Assembly (NCBI GenBank): GCA_000697665.1
Contig: KL197712.1
Location: 1,305,099-1,369,098 of the forward strand
DNA length: 64,000 bases
Source of the DNA: Jaapia argillacea MUCL 33604
Taxonomy: Eukaryota; Basidiomycota; Agaricomycetes; Jaapiales; Jaapiaceae
Reading direction: 5' to 3'
Part shown: one piece after another, positions 54,461-64,000 of the stretch
Position numbering within the stretch: the stretch's first letter is position 1
Layout: each line of letters begins with the position of its first letter
Made by a program: the position numbers and the translations under genes
The notes under the pieces: model-generated
What the model saw: the letters and a program-made list of their open reading frames with translations, nothing else
The model's database searches: none
Told to the model about the DNA's origin: nothing

Positions 54461-57400
54461 CTACAGTCCGAAATGAACGAAAGGTGCCCATCTCTCCAAC
54501 GAAGCCCCGCTTTCTCTTAGACGGCCCACAGACTCGTGTAGCGCCCTGGCAGCATCTTCAGAACTGAGGGCTGGGTGTGCAAGCATGCGCACATATACGC
54601 CTTCTGCAATTGCAGGCGCATCGGAATCACTGATACTCCAAAGTGACCCAATGACCCCACCGAATCCTGCATATAGTAGGCTCGCTGTGATATGAAGGCT
54701 TTCATTGGGAAAGTAGGTGTCGTTGGAAGCAGTTTGGCAGGCGGAAAGAAAAGCGAAGTGCGACGTAGAGATCTTCAGCGAAAGGATGCGATCAATGCTT
54801 ACAAGACCATCCTGCACGACCAGCCCACTGTGCAGAGGCTCATTAGGGTCTTGGGTGCCGTGACAAGCAAAATGGCACCAATCGCATTCGGTCAAAGCCG
54901 CTGTGACCCTGCTAACCGTCGCATCGGCGCCATCAAGCACAGAGATAGGCACCAATGGCTTTGCGATTTCGACGATCTTGGTCACCTCTTGTATTGTCAT
55001 CGGGATGGATTTCTGACCAGGCGTCTCTGGTTGGCTCACAATGAGCACTCTGGGAACGTGGATGTCAACTGGTGTGGGACGAATCAAAGCGCGGAGACTG
55101 GGGATGTAGGATGAAACGACGTAGTCATAGACGGCGAGCCCCCTATCCGGAACGTCCGTCCTGCTGTAAAATCCTGCGGCGTGTAACGGTAGGTATGTAA
55201 GAGGACCTGTTGGACACCAGAAAAGGCGGGGAGGATGAGAGGAGATCTAAAAAGATATACTGAGTGGTAATTTCGACGGTGTCTTCTGAGACACTCACAT
55301 CTAATGACAATGCCTTCAGAATAGGATGGACAATCCAAGACCACAAGTGAGATAGTATAGCAGGCAATGGCACACCCGCTGAGCGAATACGAGGAGGCTT
55401 CATATGTCGCAGTGCTTCACTCTCACGGACGCGAACATTGGCCATCCCGAGGACGTTCTGCATATGTTTCGAAAGCGCCGCAACCTTGTCATATGAAGCA
55501 TCGGGTAGCGGTACGAGGCGAATGGAAGGGCTACCACCGTGTTGGAGAACCAAGGCATCGCACCGAAGTCGGCTGATGTTTATCATAACGACATTGCGAT
55601 CAACTGTCCCCTTCATCAACTCTGAGATTTCCGCTGGGCGCAGAAAAGATTGAAATTCTGGTATTTTGCGGATGGTGTCCAGGCACCGTTCACTCTGTTC
55701 CACCGCTCGATTCAACCGTAGCTCCTCGGGGGACCCGATGAGCTGGGCGTGATAGGAGTCGTCCTCGATCCGTCGATAGCGTTCCAACAATTCACCGGGT
55801 GTTTGTCGAGAAGTTGTAAAACTCCTTGTGTGATGAGCAGTAACGGTGGCTTGTGCATCTATCGCCGCTTTGTTCGCTCGCTCGAACTCCTTGATGAGGT
55901 TGGGATGGGCGACTTGTAGGGATGTCAAATCGGGGTGAATGACGAGGTTATGAGACCAGAATGCTGAACGGCCACGCTCCAGCAGATCCACAGCGGTGTC
56001 GAGCCTCCCTAGCTCAATGGCGCAACTAGCCGCATCGCAAGCGAGGTCTACAGCGTGAGATGAAAGGTCTTTTTGTCGTGAAGCAACGTCCGAGCCTTTG
56101 AGAAAAACGTGGGGTAGCATATCCACAGCTCGCTGAAATCCCTGTAAACTGAGATCCAGTCGTCCATGACGCATTGCTAATGATGCCAAGAGGGCAGCAC
56201 AGTCAAAATGTGTCCGTCTATGATTCAGGGATTCGATTGGTAAGCCGCAAACCCTCGCAAGAATCTCCAGGCACTCATCTAGATCAGAACGGCTTTTAGA
56301 GAGCTCAAAGCGGGCATGTAGAGCGACTGCGAGTCGATGTGCTGACTTCCCCACTATGCCCTTGTTAGAGAGGGGAGCAAGTGTGCGCAGATGGTTTATG
56401 GCTTCATCTAGGTCACAAGCACTCCCATGGACTTTGAAGCTGGCGTAGAGAGCGAGTCCCAACCTGAAGATCTGGGGGTAGCGAATATCGCCGTCCTTTT
56501 TCGAGAGTTCAACTGCATTTCGAAAACACAGGATAGCTTGGCCGATGTCGCCCGGCGAATGTGATTTGTTATGCAATTCGAAGGAAACGAGTCCAAGTGT
56601 GGCATACTCCAACGAGTTCCACCTTACACCGAGCTCCTCGTGGAGAGACTTGGAATTTCGAAAAGCCTCAATGGCCTCTGGGGCATCAGCAAGGGAACCA
56701 GATAGCTGGAGCCGCAAGCCAAGCAGGGTACCAAGGCTGCTAAAAAGCGATGCGCGCGTCATAGGATCCTGTTGGAAGACGGCGCTCTGCTGAATGAAGG
56801 ATATGGACTCGTCGAGGTATTCTTTTCGCCCAGAGTACTGGTATAGCTTGTGTAGTTCATTCGAAAGCGTGACAAGTTGATCAGCAGAGGGGTAGGTTCC
56901 ATGAGCAGCCGCTAACGAAATAGCAGCACGTCGGTGGGAGATGGCTGTCTCGAGGTGAGCAACGCCGAGAGTAGTATTTTCGTAGAAAGCGTGGAAGGCA
57001 TCTGCAAGTTCAAAGGTTAGAGCTAGGAATTCCCGTGTGTCCCTCCGAGGACATATCAGTTGCGCCTGAGTAAAAAGTTCAACAGCTCTATCTCCATCGA
57101 CCTGATCCTCGGTCTTCTCGAACAGGACAAGGTAGAATCTGGCAAGTTTTTGCAACTGGGGACGCAGTTGGGTTATGGGGTCCAACAATTCGATTGCTTC
57201 TTCGAGCCAAAGAATGCAGTCCCGAAGATAACTCTCTTCTCCAGACCATTGGAATTGCAGATATGAAGCGTCGGCAGATGTCTCAAGGATCGTCCCACGG
57301 AGCGAGTGATGGAGGGGTGTCCAGTAAACAGCGTCGCTGAGTTTACTCGCTGCCTCCTCTAAGTCCTGAGGATCTCCAAGTATTTCATGCCTCTGCAAGT

Positions 57401-57578
57401 AGGCATAACCAATATAGTACAACACCGACGGAAACGACCAGTGACGTTCGAGATCCACGTTGAAAATCGTCCAGAGATACGCGATGGCTCGTTCAACATC
57501 TAGAAGACGATTTTCCATGGATGCGTGGCGTAGGAGTTCCTGCGCTTTGTTTAGAAACCATGCAATCCTACACTCCAA
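54461..57578 (-). CDS. TPR-CHAT protein 2 (caspase-like protease domain at the C-terminus)
   Basis: Paralogue of TPR-CHAT 1 over its whole length. Coding segments are 55299-57578 and 54461-55246, with a 52-bp GT-AG intron at 55247-55298 in the same place. The TPR-like part starts ECRIAWFLNKAQELL. Later come LLERGRSAFWSHNLVIHPDL, RLFWCPTGPLTYLPLHAAG, the His motif CHFACHGTQD, GLVVQDGLVSIDRILSL, the Cys motif AFLSACQTAS and GGVIGSLWSISDSDAPAIAE, ending APFVHFGL. Both catalytic positions are kept, so the protein is probably active. The 5' end is open: the frame begins without ATG, and an ACAAAAC/GTGAGT junction near 57630 matches that of paralogue 1, so a first exon lies further upstream. Probably cytosolic; substrate unknown. 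Confidence 0.83.
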
Positions 57579-58077
57579 GGATCACAATCATTGGGACATC
57601 AAGAGAGTCAGCTGGCACCACAGTTCAACTCACGTTTTGTCAGTGGCGCTATTGCCCAATTCTACTTTTGAACGCCAGTATAAATCCAGTGGGACCAACA
57701 TTGAATAATGTGGCTAAGGAATGGCAAAAAATGGTTAAGTATCCCATCCTCAAGGCAAGCGAAACGAGGAAAATACGGACACGTGTGACGGCAACGATGA
57801 AGGAATATATGATCCTTCCTAAAATGGACACTTCCTTTGATCCATGCTCGTGATCAACCTTTACGGCTTGAATAACTGACACGCTTTGGCCCCGACTTAT
57901 ATCATCCTTCAAAGCCCCAAGTTTCGAGTATCGTTCGCTGAGACCTCTGTTTCGAGATCCAACACTGTTCAGAAACCGCATTCAACATTTCCGTTTCCCG
58001 TGACGATCTCTCTCCGTCGCCTCTCCGATTATTCACCTGCCTGATCGCCAGCAAGACTATTTCGTAACCGCCCATCA
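57579..58077. other. Divergent promoter region (TPR-CHAT 2 and Crinkler gene)
   Basis: It contains the putative first intron of TPR-CHAT 2. Nothing else can be supported. Confidence 0.45.
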
Positions 58078-59834
58078 TGCAAGGCACACTCAGGCTCTGG
58101 TGTTGGGTCCCAGGCGAAGATCACCGCCACGTCTTCACGGCCGAGATTGCCGTTACCGAGACTGTCAGCCATCTTAGGAACGAGATCAAGAAGAAGAAGA
58201 AGATCGCATTTGCCCACATTGATGCCTGCACTCTGAAGTTCTGGAGGGTGAGAGCATCCTATCAAGCCGAGTCCATAGCATCTTGAACTATTACTCACGA
58301 CTCGGCATTTGGCAGGTCAACATTGATTTGGAAAAAGACGCTGGAGCGTCTCTCCAACGCTTGGAGCTCAAAGATGGGGTCGAAGTAGTTCAGCTGTTGA
58401 ACCCGCGGGACGAGATCTGGGAAATCTTCAAGGATCCCCCTCGCAAGCACCTCCACATCGTCGTTGAGCATCCACCTCCTTGTGAGTTGAGCGGCCAATC
58501 GTCACCACCATTATTCTCACCAGTCTATGCATTGATCTCTCCGATATTCTTCGTTTCTTCTCGCTACTTCCCATCATCACGCCTACTGGCTCCGTGCACC
58601 CCATACACAAATGGTCCACATTGCCAGTCACACCAAGGAGTGCTGAATTGTTACGAAAGGCTCAAGAAGTCGTGATCAAGAACCAGAAGCCGGGTCAACG
58701 CTCACAGCAGGCTGAACCTGCAATATTCGCACAAATCCAAAAAGATGATGCCGTCTTTTATGGCTGTAAACGGCCTCCCGAACGTGAACCTACGATCCCC
58801 ATGACATTAACTCACCCCGTCTTCGGCAAATTCGTTGACGATGCCAAGGCAATAGCGATAACGACCGCAGACAACAAATTTGCCTATTCCCTAAAAAAGG
58901 ACATGTGCTGCTTCTACCAGGATGCAGCCGAGCGTCGCAGAGAGATATCATATGTTTTCCGCCGTTTTGGTATCGACATCGATCGTGGACCTATTGGTAG
59001 CTCGCAGCAGACAACCAATTGCCATGTCGCCACTGGAATAAACCACCCGAAGCTAATCTTGGGGATGAAGAATGAGAATGATTCGAAACGGACAGGCCCT
59101 TCATTTGAAGCACTACTTCATTATCACAATTTTTGTGATGTCTATGGGCTATGGGCTGATGTGTCGACATGCCACCCTTGCTTTATTGTCTTCCTCGCAG
59201 GTAAGTCTCGCCCTCATTGTCGTTCTTGAGCCCCTCTGAAACGACGATTGGACCTCTAATTGGCTTTGGCCGATCGCTTCAACATGGAGATCTTCAGCGT
59301 TCTTCCACTGAACTTTCATGAAACTGATGATGAAGCACACGATACCCTTGCACGACACCTTTCTGCATTGAAGAAGGCCCTTGGCGATTTAGACCAACAT
59401 TACGGCGAAGTAGATGCTCGTAATCAAGCTTCTACCCATTCTATAGCTCCCGTCTCCTCTAATCGCCCTCTCCTCGGCCGTAAAGCTCAGTCGACCAACA
59501 GACCCTCACATCAAGGATCACCCCGTTCTGAGATATTTCCTATGTTCCCTTATCCAGACACCTGCAATCATCAGCAGGTGACGTTCACGTACGATGCGGA
59601 GATGTCGCAGACAAGCTTGCTTTTAGTGGCAAGATAGACGACAGGCGTATTTGCATCAAGTTCACTCGCAGATATGGAGAAGATGTGCACAAGTGGTGCG
59701 CTGATCAAGGTTTTGCACCTGGATTGATCACATACGAGAAACTTCCGGGGGGTTGGTCAATGGTCATCACAGAGCTTTTAGATGAATCATGGATATCCTT
59801 GGTTGATCGGGTGTCACGTTCTTTTTACTTTTGA
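58078..59834 (+). pseudogene. Crinkler-N / kinase-like gene, broken and cut by a retrotransposon
   Basis: Starts MQGTLRLWCWVPGEDHRHVF. Exon 1 (58078-58246) and exon 2 (58316-58481) encode a Crinkler N-terminal (ubiquitin-like) domain: TVSHLRNEIKKKKKIAF, DACTLKFWR, VNIDLEKDAG, DEIWEIFKDPPRKHLHIVV. Exon 3 opens around 58590 and leads to a region (KFVDDAKAIAITTADNKFAY, LPLNFHETDDEAHDTLARHL) that in Agaricomycete homologues precedes a kinase-like domain. The start of that domain is visible at 59610-59810 (LAFSGKIDDRRICIKFTRRY, GLITYEKLPGGWSMVITELL). Frameshifts occur near 59265 (IGFG against ADRFNMEI) and near 59605. The kinase part stops after LVDR at 59811, where the element begins; the catalytic loop is missing. 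It is a pseudogene of the type proposed for intracellular conflict or effector proteins. Confidence 0.75.
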
Positions 59835-59937
59835 TCACCTGACCTGTAGAACATTCGTTAGTATTCTAACCAGTAGCATTAAGATCTCAGTATGACGCCT
59901 TATTGCACCATCGGACTATTCTTAGCTAGCCATGTAG

Positions 59938-59944
59938 TATATAA
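59938..59944 (+). promoter_or_regulatory. TATA box in the presumed 5' LTR
   Basis: TATATAA about 126 bases inside the presumed LTR start, in the sense of gag. Confidence 0.45.
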
Positions 59945-60869
59945 GCTTGTACCATCTTAATGCAAACCCCAGTCTTGAGCTGGTCTATTCCAAACCAGCC
60001 ACTCTTGTGTGTCATCGGTCGACCTCATTACTCCTTGATCGCTACTCGCACTCATCATCCAGCGCTGCTGCCAGTCACATCCCTGGTTGTTGTTTGTTGC
60101 TGACATTAGCTCAAGACTTTCTTGTTCCCAACCGCCCTTGTTGCTCGCATACGGCAGCGCAGGAGTATCCGACGTCAACACCGACTTATACCGCGTCAAG
60201 ACGCTCGAGACTAGTTTCGACATCCGATATATGACCATCAAAATCTATACCAGCAAATACCGTTGCAGCTACCTTCGCGACCCAGCCTATTCATACGCCG
60301 ACGCCATCCGTGGGCTTCGACTTCGACACGCCTTCGAACACTGGTCCTTCTGCCGGAACTATTCCTGCAGATACCACACCAGTCCTTGAAACCTTACCGC
60401 GTGAAAAGTTCCCCCTAAAAATACAAAAGCCGTTCTTCTGATTACTCCCACTTGCGCATTCTTGGGTATCCCCGGTTTGTGTTGATCATCTTCGCCGGTG
60501 ATCAGGTCCGGAATAAGCTTGTGTTTGAATAGTGGGCCGTCATACCCCTATCGCACTCGCAGGACTTCAAGCGAGTACAGTTGAAAGGTTTCCCACACAT
60601 CGTCGTCTACGTATTACATAAATAGAAAAAACACCATAAGGCCGCAGTATAGAAGTCACGGTGCTAGTAGAGTGTTGACTAGACCCTGACACTGCGAAGA
60701 AGCGAAAGCTTGCAACACCCACGTAAAAGTAGATTCTTCCGGAACTTGTCTAGTGGCATAAGTCCGTTCCGACATTCACGGCAGACCCTAGGGATTTTCC
60801 CAGAATTTACTCGGCCCGGATTCCGAATTTCACATACCCTCGTTCACACGAGAACCCACCCCGTCTCAC

Positions 60870-61418
60870 ATGCCACCTCGAGATAGCGATCTCGTTATCA
60901 ATTTCATCTGCCGAATCCTACTCGTCTGCCTCACCGGCATCCACCTCGGCATCGCTATCTGCGCTCACGTTCGTGGAACCCTTATCCACGTTCATAACCA
61001 ATTACTCCAATTGGTTATTACCACCACACGCGCTACATATAGACCAATTGCCGTTCCGGCCGTTCACTTCCAGTTTGACGAGAACGGTTACGTCAGCAGC
61101 TTCCTCGGAGACCTATATAACGAGGAGGATTTCGAACGTCCTTGGAACACAGCGCCCACTCCACCAGCACCAGCAGCACCTTCAGTCGGAACACCCGACT
61201 TCGCCACCACGCCACCTCGCTCACCATCACCTCCTAGTCCTTGTGAACAGGAGTTCCTTCGTCGCCTCACCGAAATCCGCCAACGTCGACCAGAACTCGA
61301 CCCTCTCGATGTACTCCGTTATCGCCTAAACGCACTCAACGCCACCCTCGACTATCCAGACACTCGTGGTAATACTCCCGACTACGAGAATTACGAGACT
61401 GCTGAACCTTCCGAGTAG
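60870..61418 (+). CDS. Retroelement leader open frame 1
   Basis: 182 codons from an ATG. The N-terminal part is hydrophobic (ICRILLVCLTGIHLGIAICA), then comes a Pro-rich stretch, and EFLRRLTEIRQRRPELDPLD near the end. The TAG stop is followed at once by ATG (61419) and by another open segment in the same frame. This suggests one longer ancestral protein. No known domain recognised. Confidence 0.45.
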   Translation: MPPRDSDLVINFICRILLVCLTGIHLGIAICAHVRGTLIHVHNQLLQLVITTTRATYRPIAVPAVHFQFDENGYVSSFLGDLYNEEDFERPWNTAPTPPAPAAPSVGTPDFATTPPRSPSPPSPCEQEFLRRLTEIRQRRPELDPLDVLRYRLNALNATLDYPDTRGNTPDYENYETAEPSE

Positions 61419-61874
61419 ATGCCCATTGACGCCTGACGCTTCGCCCCTGTTCAATTCAACGAACACCTCATCTTTTGGGTTGTTTGTCTGTTAGAAGCGC
61501 TTCGGACCATCATCAACGTCCTTGGCGAGGTCCGTCCATACCTCACCAACGACGAGCTACTCCGCATCGAAGGACCGGTAGAAGATATACGTAATATTCG
61601 AGAGGCATTAGTAGAGGCAATCAATAGAGGAGAGTGGAGAAGAGAAGTAGCCGAGCACGCCTTGGAAAGAAGGTATAATCACTTCGGAGACGAAGACCCT
61701 CTTTTCGCACCCGACGAAGACATCGAGGGAAACCCACTCCTTGACGTCCTTATCCCCATCCCCCAATCCCCACGTATCCAGGAGATAATTCCTGAAGTCA
61801 TCGATTTGACAGAGGACGACGACACGGTAGTAAAAGGAAGCGGAACTAGTGGAGACCCATTTGTACTCTTGTGA
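61419..61874 (+). pseudogene. Retroelement leader open frame 2 (same frame as 1, in-frame TGA at codon 6)
   Basis: After ATG at 61419 there is a TGA at 61434-61436; the frame is then open for 145 codons. It has helical and acidic parts (LRTIINVLGEVRPYLTNDEL) and a C-terminus with EVIDLTEDDDTVV, which looks like a SUMO-interaction motif (hydrophobic core followed by acidic residues). It ends SGDPFVLL. Most likely it is the C-terminal half of a single leader protein with open frame 1. Confidence 0.4.
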
Positions 61875-61924
61875 TCAATAGGCGAAAGTAGTCCAAATTA
61901 CAAAAAACATTTAGGACCGTCACA

Positions 61925-62218
61925 TTGAATCCAGACACAAGTCTCCCCTGCTACGGGAAGTTTCACGTAGTCAGTAAAGCAGACAACCTAGACCGCACCT
62001 GGGACTACGAAGGAGAAACCCAGGAAAACATCTGCGCCGAATCCCCTTGTCCAAATCGATATAGTTGTACGGACTCAGATGAAGAAGAAGAGATCGACTC
62101 AGACGACGAAAGACCAGTCACACCTCTAGCCCAGTTCATAGGAGCCAGAGCAGGACATCGTCGACCACCGTCTGTCGATTTAGACTCGTCACCTGAAATC
62201 CCTACAGCGAGACCATGA
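61925..62218 (+). other. Retroelement leader open frame 3 (in frame with gag, no ATG)
   Basis: The frame is open from 61892 to TGA 62216-62218 and continues, after that stop, without interruption into the gag frame. The segment contains ENICAESPCPNRYSC and a very acidic run (DSDEEEEIDSDDERP). It has no Met, so it may be a former N-terminal extension of gag. Confidence 0.35.
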
Positions 62219-62332
62219 GGAATACCCACCACACCACCCACACCGACAAGAGTCCCCTTGCCCCAAACACCTTTAGTCATCCCAACTACCCTATCAACTC
62301 TTCATCCATCAACAACACAACCACCCACCACC

Positions 62333-63541
62333 ATGGCCACCGTACAGATGACCGATGCCCAGTTCAATCAACTTCTCGACACCCTAAAAGGCTCCAACGC
62401 GAAAGTAGAAAAAGTTGCGGCACCGGGACTTTATGACGGGGATAAGAAGGAGTACGACGATTGGCGAGACAACGTCACCGCATACATCGATGCCAATACC
62501 AAGGCATACGGGACAGACAAGGCAAAATTCCTATATGTCACTTCTCTACTCCGAGGAGAAGCATCGACGTGGAGGAAACACATCCGAACCCAGTGGACGC
62601 AACACGAAGGATTACTGGCTGCGGAAGAAGCCAAACAAACACCAGATGCTGCTAAAATCGCCAGCTTCAAACATGTCATAACATGGAACCGATTTCTTGC
62701 AGTCCTCGACGAACGATTCGGGGAAATAAATCGAGAAGAGAAGGCCCGTATTCGGATGCTGGAAACCAAACAGGGCAACAAAACCGCCGACGAATACCTC
62801 ACCGACTACAATCGCTTCGTTCTAGAGGCTAAACTCCAACTTCCAGATGCATTCCATATCGACAACTTCAAGCGGAACGTAAATGTCGAAATCATCAGGA
62901 AGATAGAAACTGGAATCACGAAACCGCCAACTAGTTTCGTGGACTACGCGGCGTGGATAATTCGGATCGACGAAGCAACGCGACAGTTCAACGCGCAACA
63001 TCGTCAACACCAACTCTCGGCCCAAGCACGTCCCTTCGTCCCTCGTCCCCAAACGGTATTCGTACAACGAAATCAGCCTCCTCGACAGTTCACCCCGCAA
63101 CAGTATCGTCCACCACCTGGACCCCCACCATCACAATCTGGATCCGGCCAGAATACGCAAAACCGGAGAACCGGCACGGGCATAACGTTCGGAGGCAGTG
63201 GTCAGCCAATGGACTTGAGTCGTGCACGTGCCTCGGCAGTTTGCTATAACTGTCAACAAAAAGGCCACTTCGCGCGGGACTGCCCGCAACCGAAACGCCC
63301 CATCGTGGAACGTTCTCGGGAAATGTTCGTGCAGTATACCCCAGAAGAACTCGCGGAAATCCGCAACCTTCTGGATGCCTTAAACCAAAAAACAAATGCT
63401 GAGGAAATGGACTATGAGAATGCGCAATGGCAAGAACAGACGGACCAAATAGCTACGGAGTATGTAGATGAAGAAGACGATCCTAATTCTCTCCCAGACG
63501 ATCCTTCTGTAATTCCCCAGGCTTTTTACCCCAGTCGATAG
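62333..63541 (+). CDS. gag: Gag-like capsid/nucleocapsid protein
   Basis: 402 residues from MATVQMTDAQFNQLL. A retrotransposon-gag domain runs from about residue 25 to 200 (PGLYDGDKKEYDDWRDNV, then FLYVTSLLRGEASTWRKHI). A Gln/Pro-rich region follows, then one CCHC zinc knuckle (CYNCQQKGHFARDC, residues 304-317) and an acidic tail. It packages the element RNA into cytoplasmic particles. The frame stays open upstream to 62219, but this ATG has the better context (CACCATGGCC). Confidence 0.88.
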   Translation: MATVQMTDAQFNQLLDTLKGSNAKVEKVAAPGLYDGDKKEYDDWRDNVTAYIDANTKAYGTDKAKFLYVTSLLRGEASTWRKHIRTQWTQHEGLLAAEEAKQTPDAAKIASFKHVITWNRFLAVLDERFGEINREEKARIRMLETKQGNKTADEYLTDYNRFVLEAKLQLPDAFHIDNFKRNVNVEIIRKIETGITKPPTSFVDYAAWIIRIDEATRQFNAQHRQHQLSAQARPFVPRPQTVFVQRNQPPRQFTPQQYRPPPGPPPSQSGSGQNTQNRRTGTGITFGGSGQPMDLSRARASAVCYNCQQKGHFARDCPQPKRPIVERSREMFVQYTPEELAEIRNLLDALNQKTNAEEMDYENAQWQEQTDQIATEYVDEEDDPNSLPDDPSVIPQAFYPSR

Positions 63542-64000
63542 TTAACGATACCGATTATCGACAGAACATTCTTTCTTCAGGTTCTAGATACACACCGTTA
63601 ACTTATGATAGCGCATTCAATATGGACCGTACCATAGAAGTAGATACTGGTACCACGGTGAATCTAATCCCTGACTCTCCCACAGGTATCGGACTTGATA
63701 AAACTTCACTAAAACAACTACGCATCCAAACGGCTGAACAGTTTTGGTCTTCCATGAAGGAGCGTAGCCAAAAAGATCAACTCGCTATGCTTCGACGATG
63801 GACTCCCAGAGCTAGACGCTCGGAAGTCGCATCACCACAGATCATCAAGGAACTCATGTCCTCATCCGACCCTGTGGAAGCTGTGGCCGAGTTGCGAGAA
63901 CCGCGCAAATATTGTTGGATTCGTAAAACCACCAAGAATCAGGGATTCGAGCTGGACGTTGATGTACGAATCAAAAACCTCCAGACCCAGGAAGTCCACT
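63487..64000 (+). CDS. pol: Pol polyprotein, N-terminal part (runs off the window)
   Basis: The frame is open from 63487 to the window end without a stop, in the -1 frame relative to gag, and overlaps gag by 55 bases. It includes EVDTGTTVNLIPDSPTG and a linker, then FELDVDVRIKNLQTQEVH. In related fungal elements the last segment stands just before the aspartic-protease DSGA motif, so protease, reverse transcriptase and integrase should follow beyond 64000. Confidence 0.65.

Larger units (their letters stand above)
59812..64000 (+). mobile_element. Ty3/Gypsy-type LTR retrotransposon, 5' part
   Basis: The proposed LTR begins at TGTCACG (59812), exactly where Crinkler homology stops. A TATATAA box at 59938 would suit an LTR promoter. 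The right LTR edge and the primer-binding site cannot be fixed because the second LTR is outside the window. Internal order: a long leader with extra open frames (60870-62218), gag (62333-63541), then pol in the -1 frame. The element continues beyond the right edge. Confidence 0.75.

Noticed and set aside
1-64000. CRISPR arrays, operons, rRNA genes or prokaryotic signals
   Set aside because: The window is fungal: spliced genes throughout, no regularly spaced repeats and no rRNA-like stretch.

Overview
The window is eukaryotic and almost certainly from a mushroom-forming basidiomycete (Agaricomycetes). Introns are short (about 50-70 bp) with GTAAGT/GTGAGT-like donors. Conserved eukaryotic genes (Vps1-type dynamin, STT3, a Ran-binding protein) sit beside families expanded in Agaricomycetes: 45-residue TPR proteins, TPR-CHAT caspase-like proteins, a Crinkler-kinase relic and ZZ-finger proteins. 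The identifications come from reading the translations; no database search was run.

Layout. 1-4.1 kb: 3' end of an alpha/beta-hydrolase gene and a complete vps1-like dynamin gene. 4.4-11.5 kb: TPR-only genes on the minus strand (four intact, two broken), partly made by a tandem duplication. 12.5-23.3 kb: a tandem segmental duplication. Copy 1 has a seven-helix membrane protein gene and an internally deleted STT3 pseudogene; copy 2 has its sister gene and the full STT3 gene, with two nested inverted-repeat elements in the promoter region of the sister gene. 24-40.6 kb: a second TPR-only array, mostly plus strand, with four intact genes and five broken copies, one of them ended by a 1.1-kb inverted-repeat element. 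41.3-45.4 kb: a multi-exon protein with a helical N-terminus, a degenerate EF-hand-like segment and two ZZ-type zinc fingers. 46.9-49.25 kb: a RanBP3/Yrb2-like gene. 49.6-57.6 kb: two paralogous TPR-CHAT genes on the minus strand, both with the His and Cys of the CHAT protease fold, separated by a hAT-like element with a perfect 8-bp target duplication. 58.1-59.8 kb: a broken Crinkler-N/kinase-like gene that ends where a retrotransposon begins. 59.8-64 kb: the 5' part of a Ty3/Gypsy-type element (possible LTR, long leader with extra open frames, gag, start of pol), cut by the window edge.

How it may fit together. The housekeeping genes are interspersed with an accessory island of fifteen TPR-only loci (eight intact), two TPR-CHAT genes, a ZZ/EF-hand protein and a Crinkler relic. 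In fungi, bacteria and archaea, CHAT proteases with TPR sensors are associated with self/non-self recognition and cell-death-type responses. The TPR-only proteins use the same 45-residue repeat style without an effector domain. I infer, without direct proof, that they are sensors, adaptors or decoys linked to the CHAT proteins. Three of the plus-strand TPR loci share a promoter block with a perfect inverted repeat (CGATTG-N9-CAATCG) just after a TATA-like box, which suggests common control.
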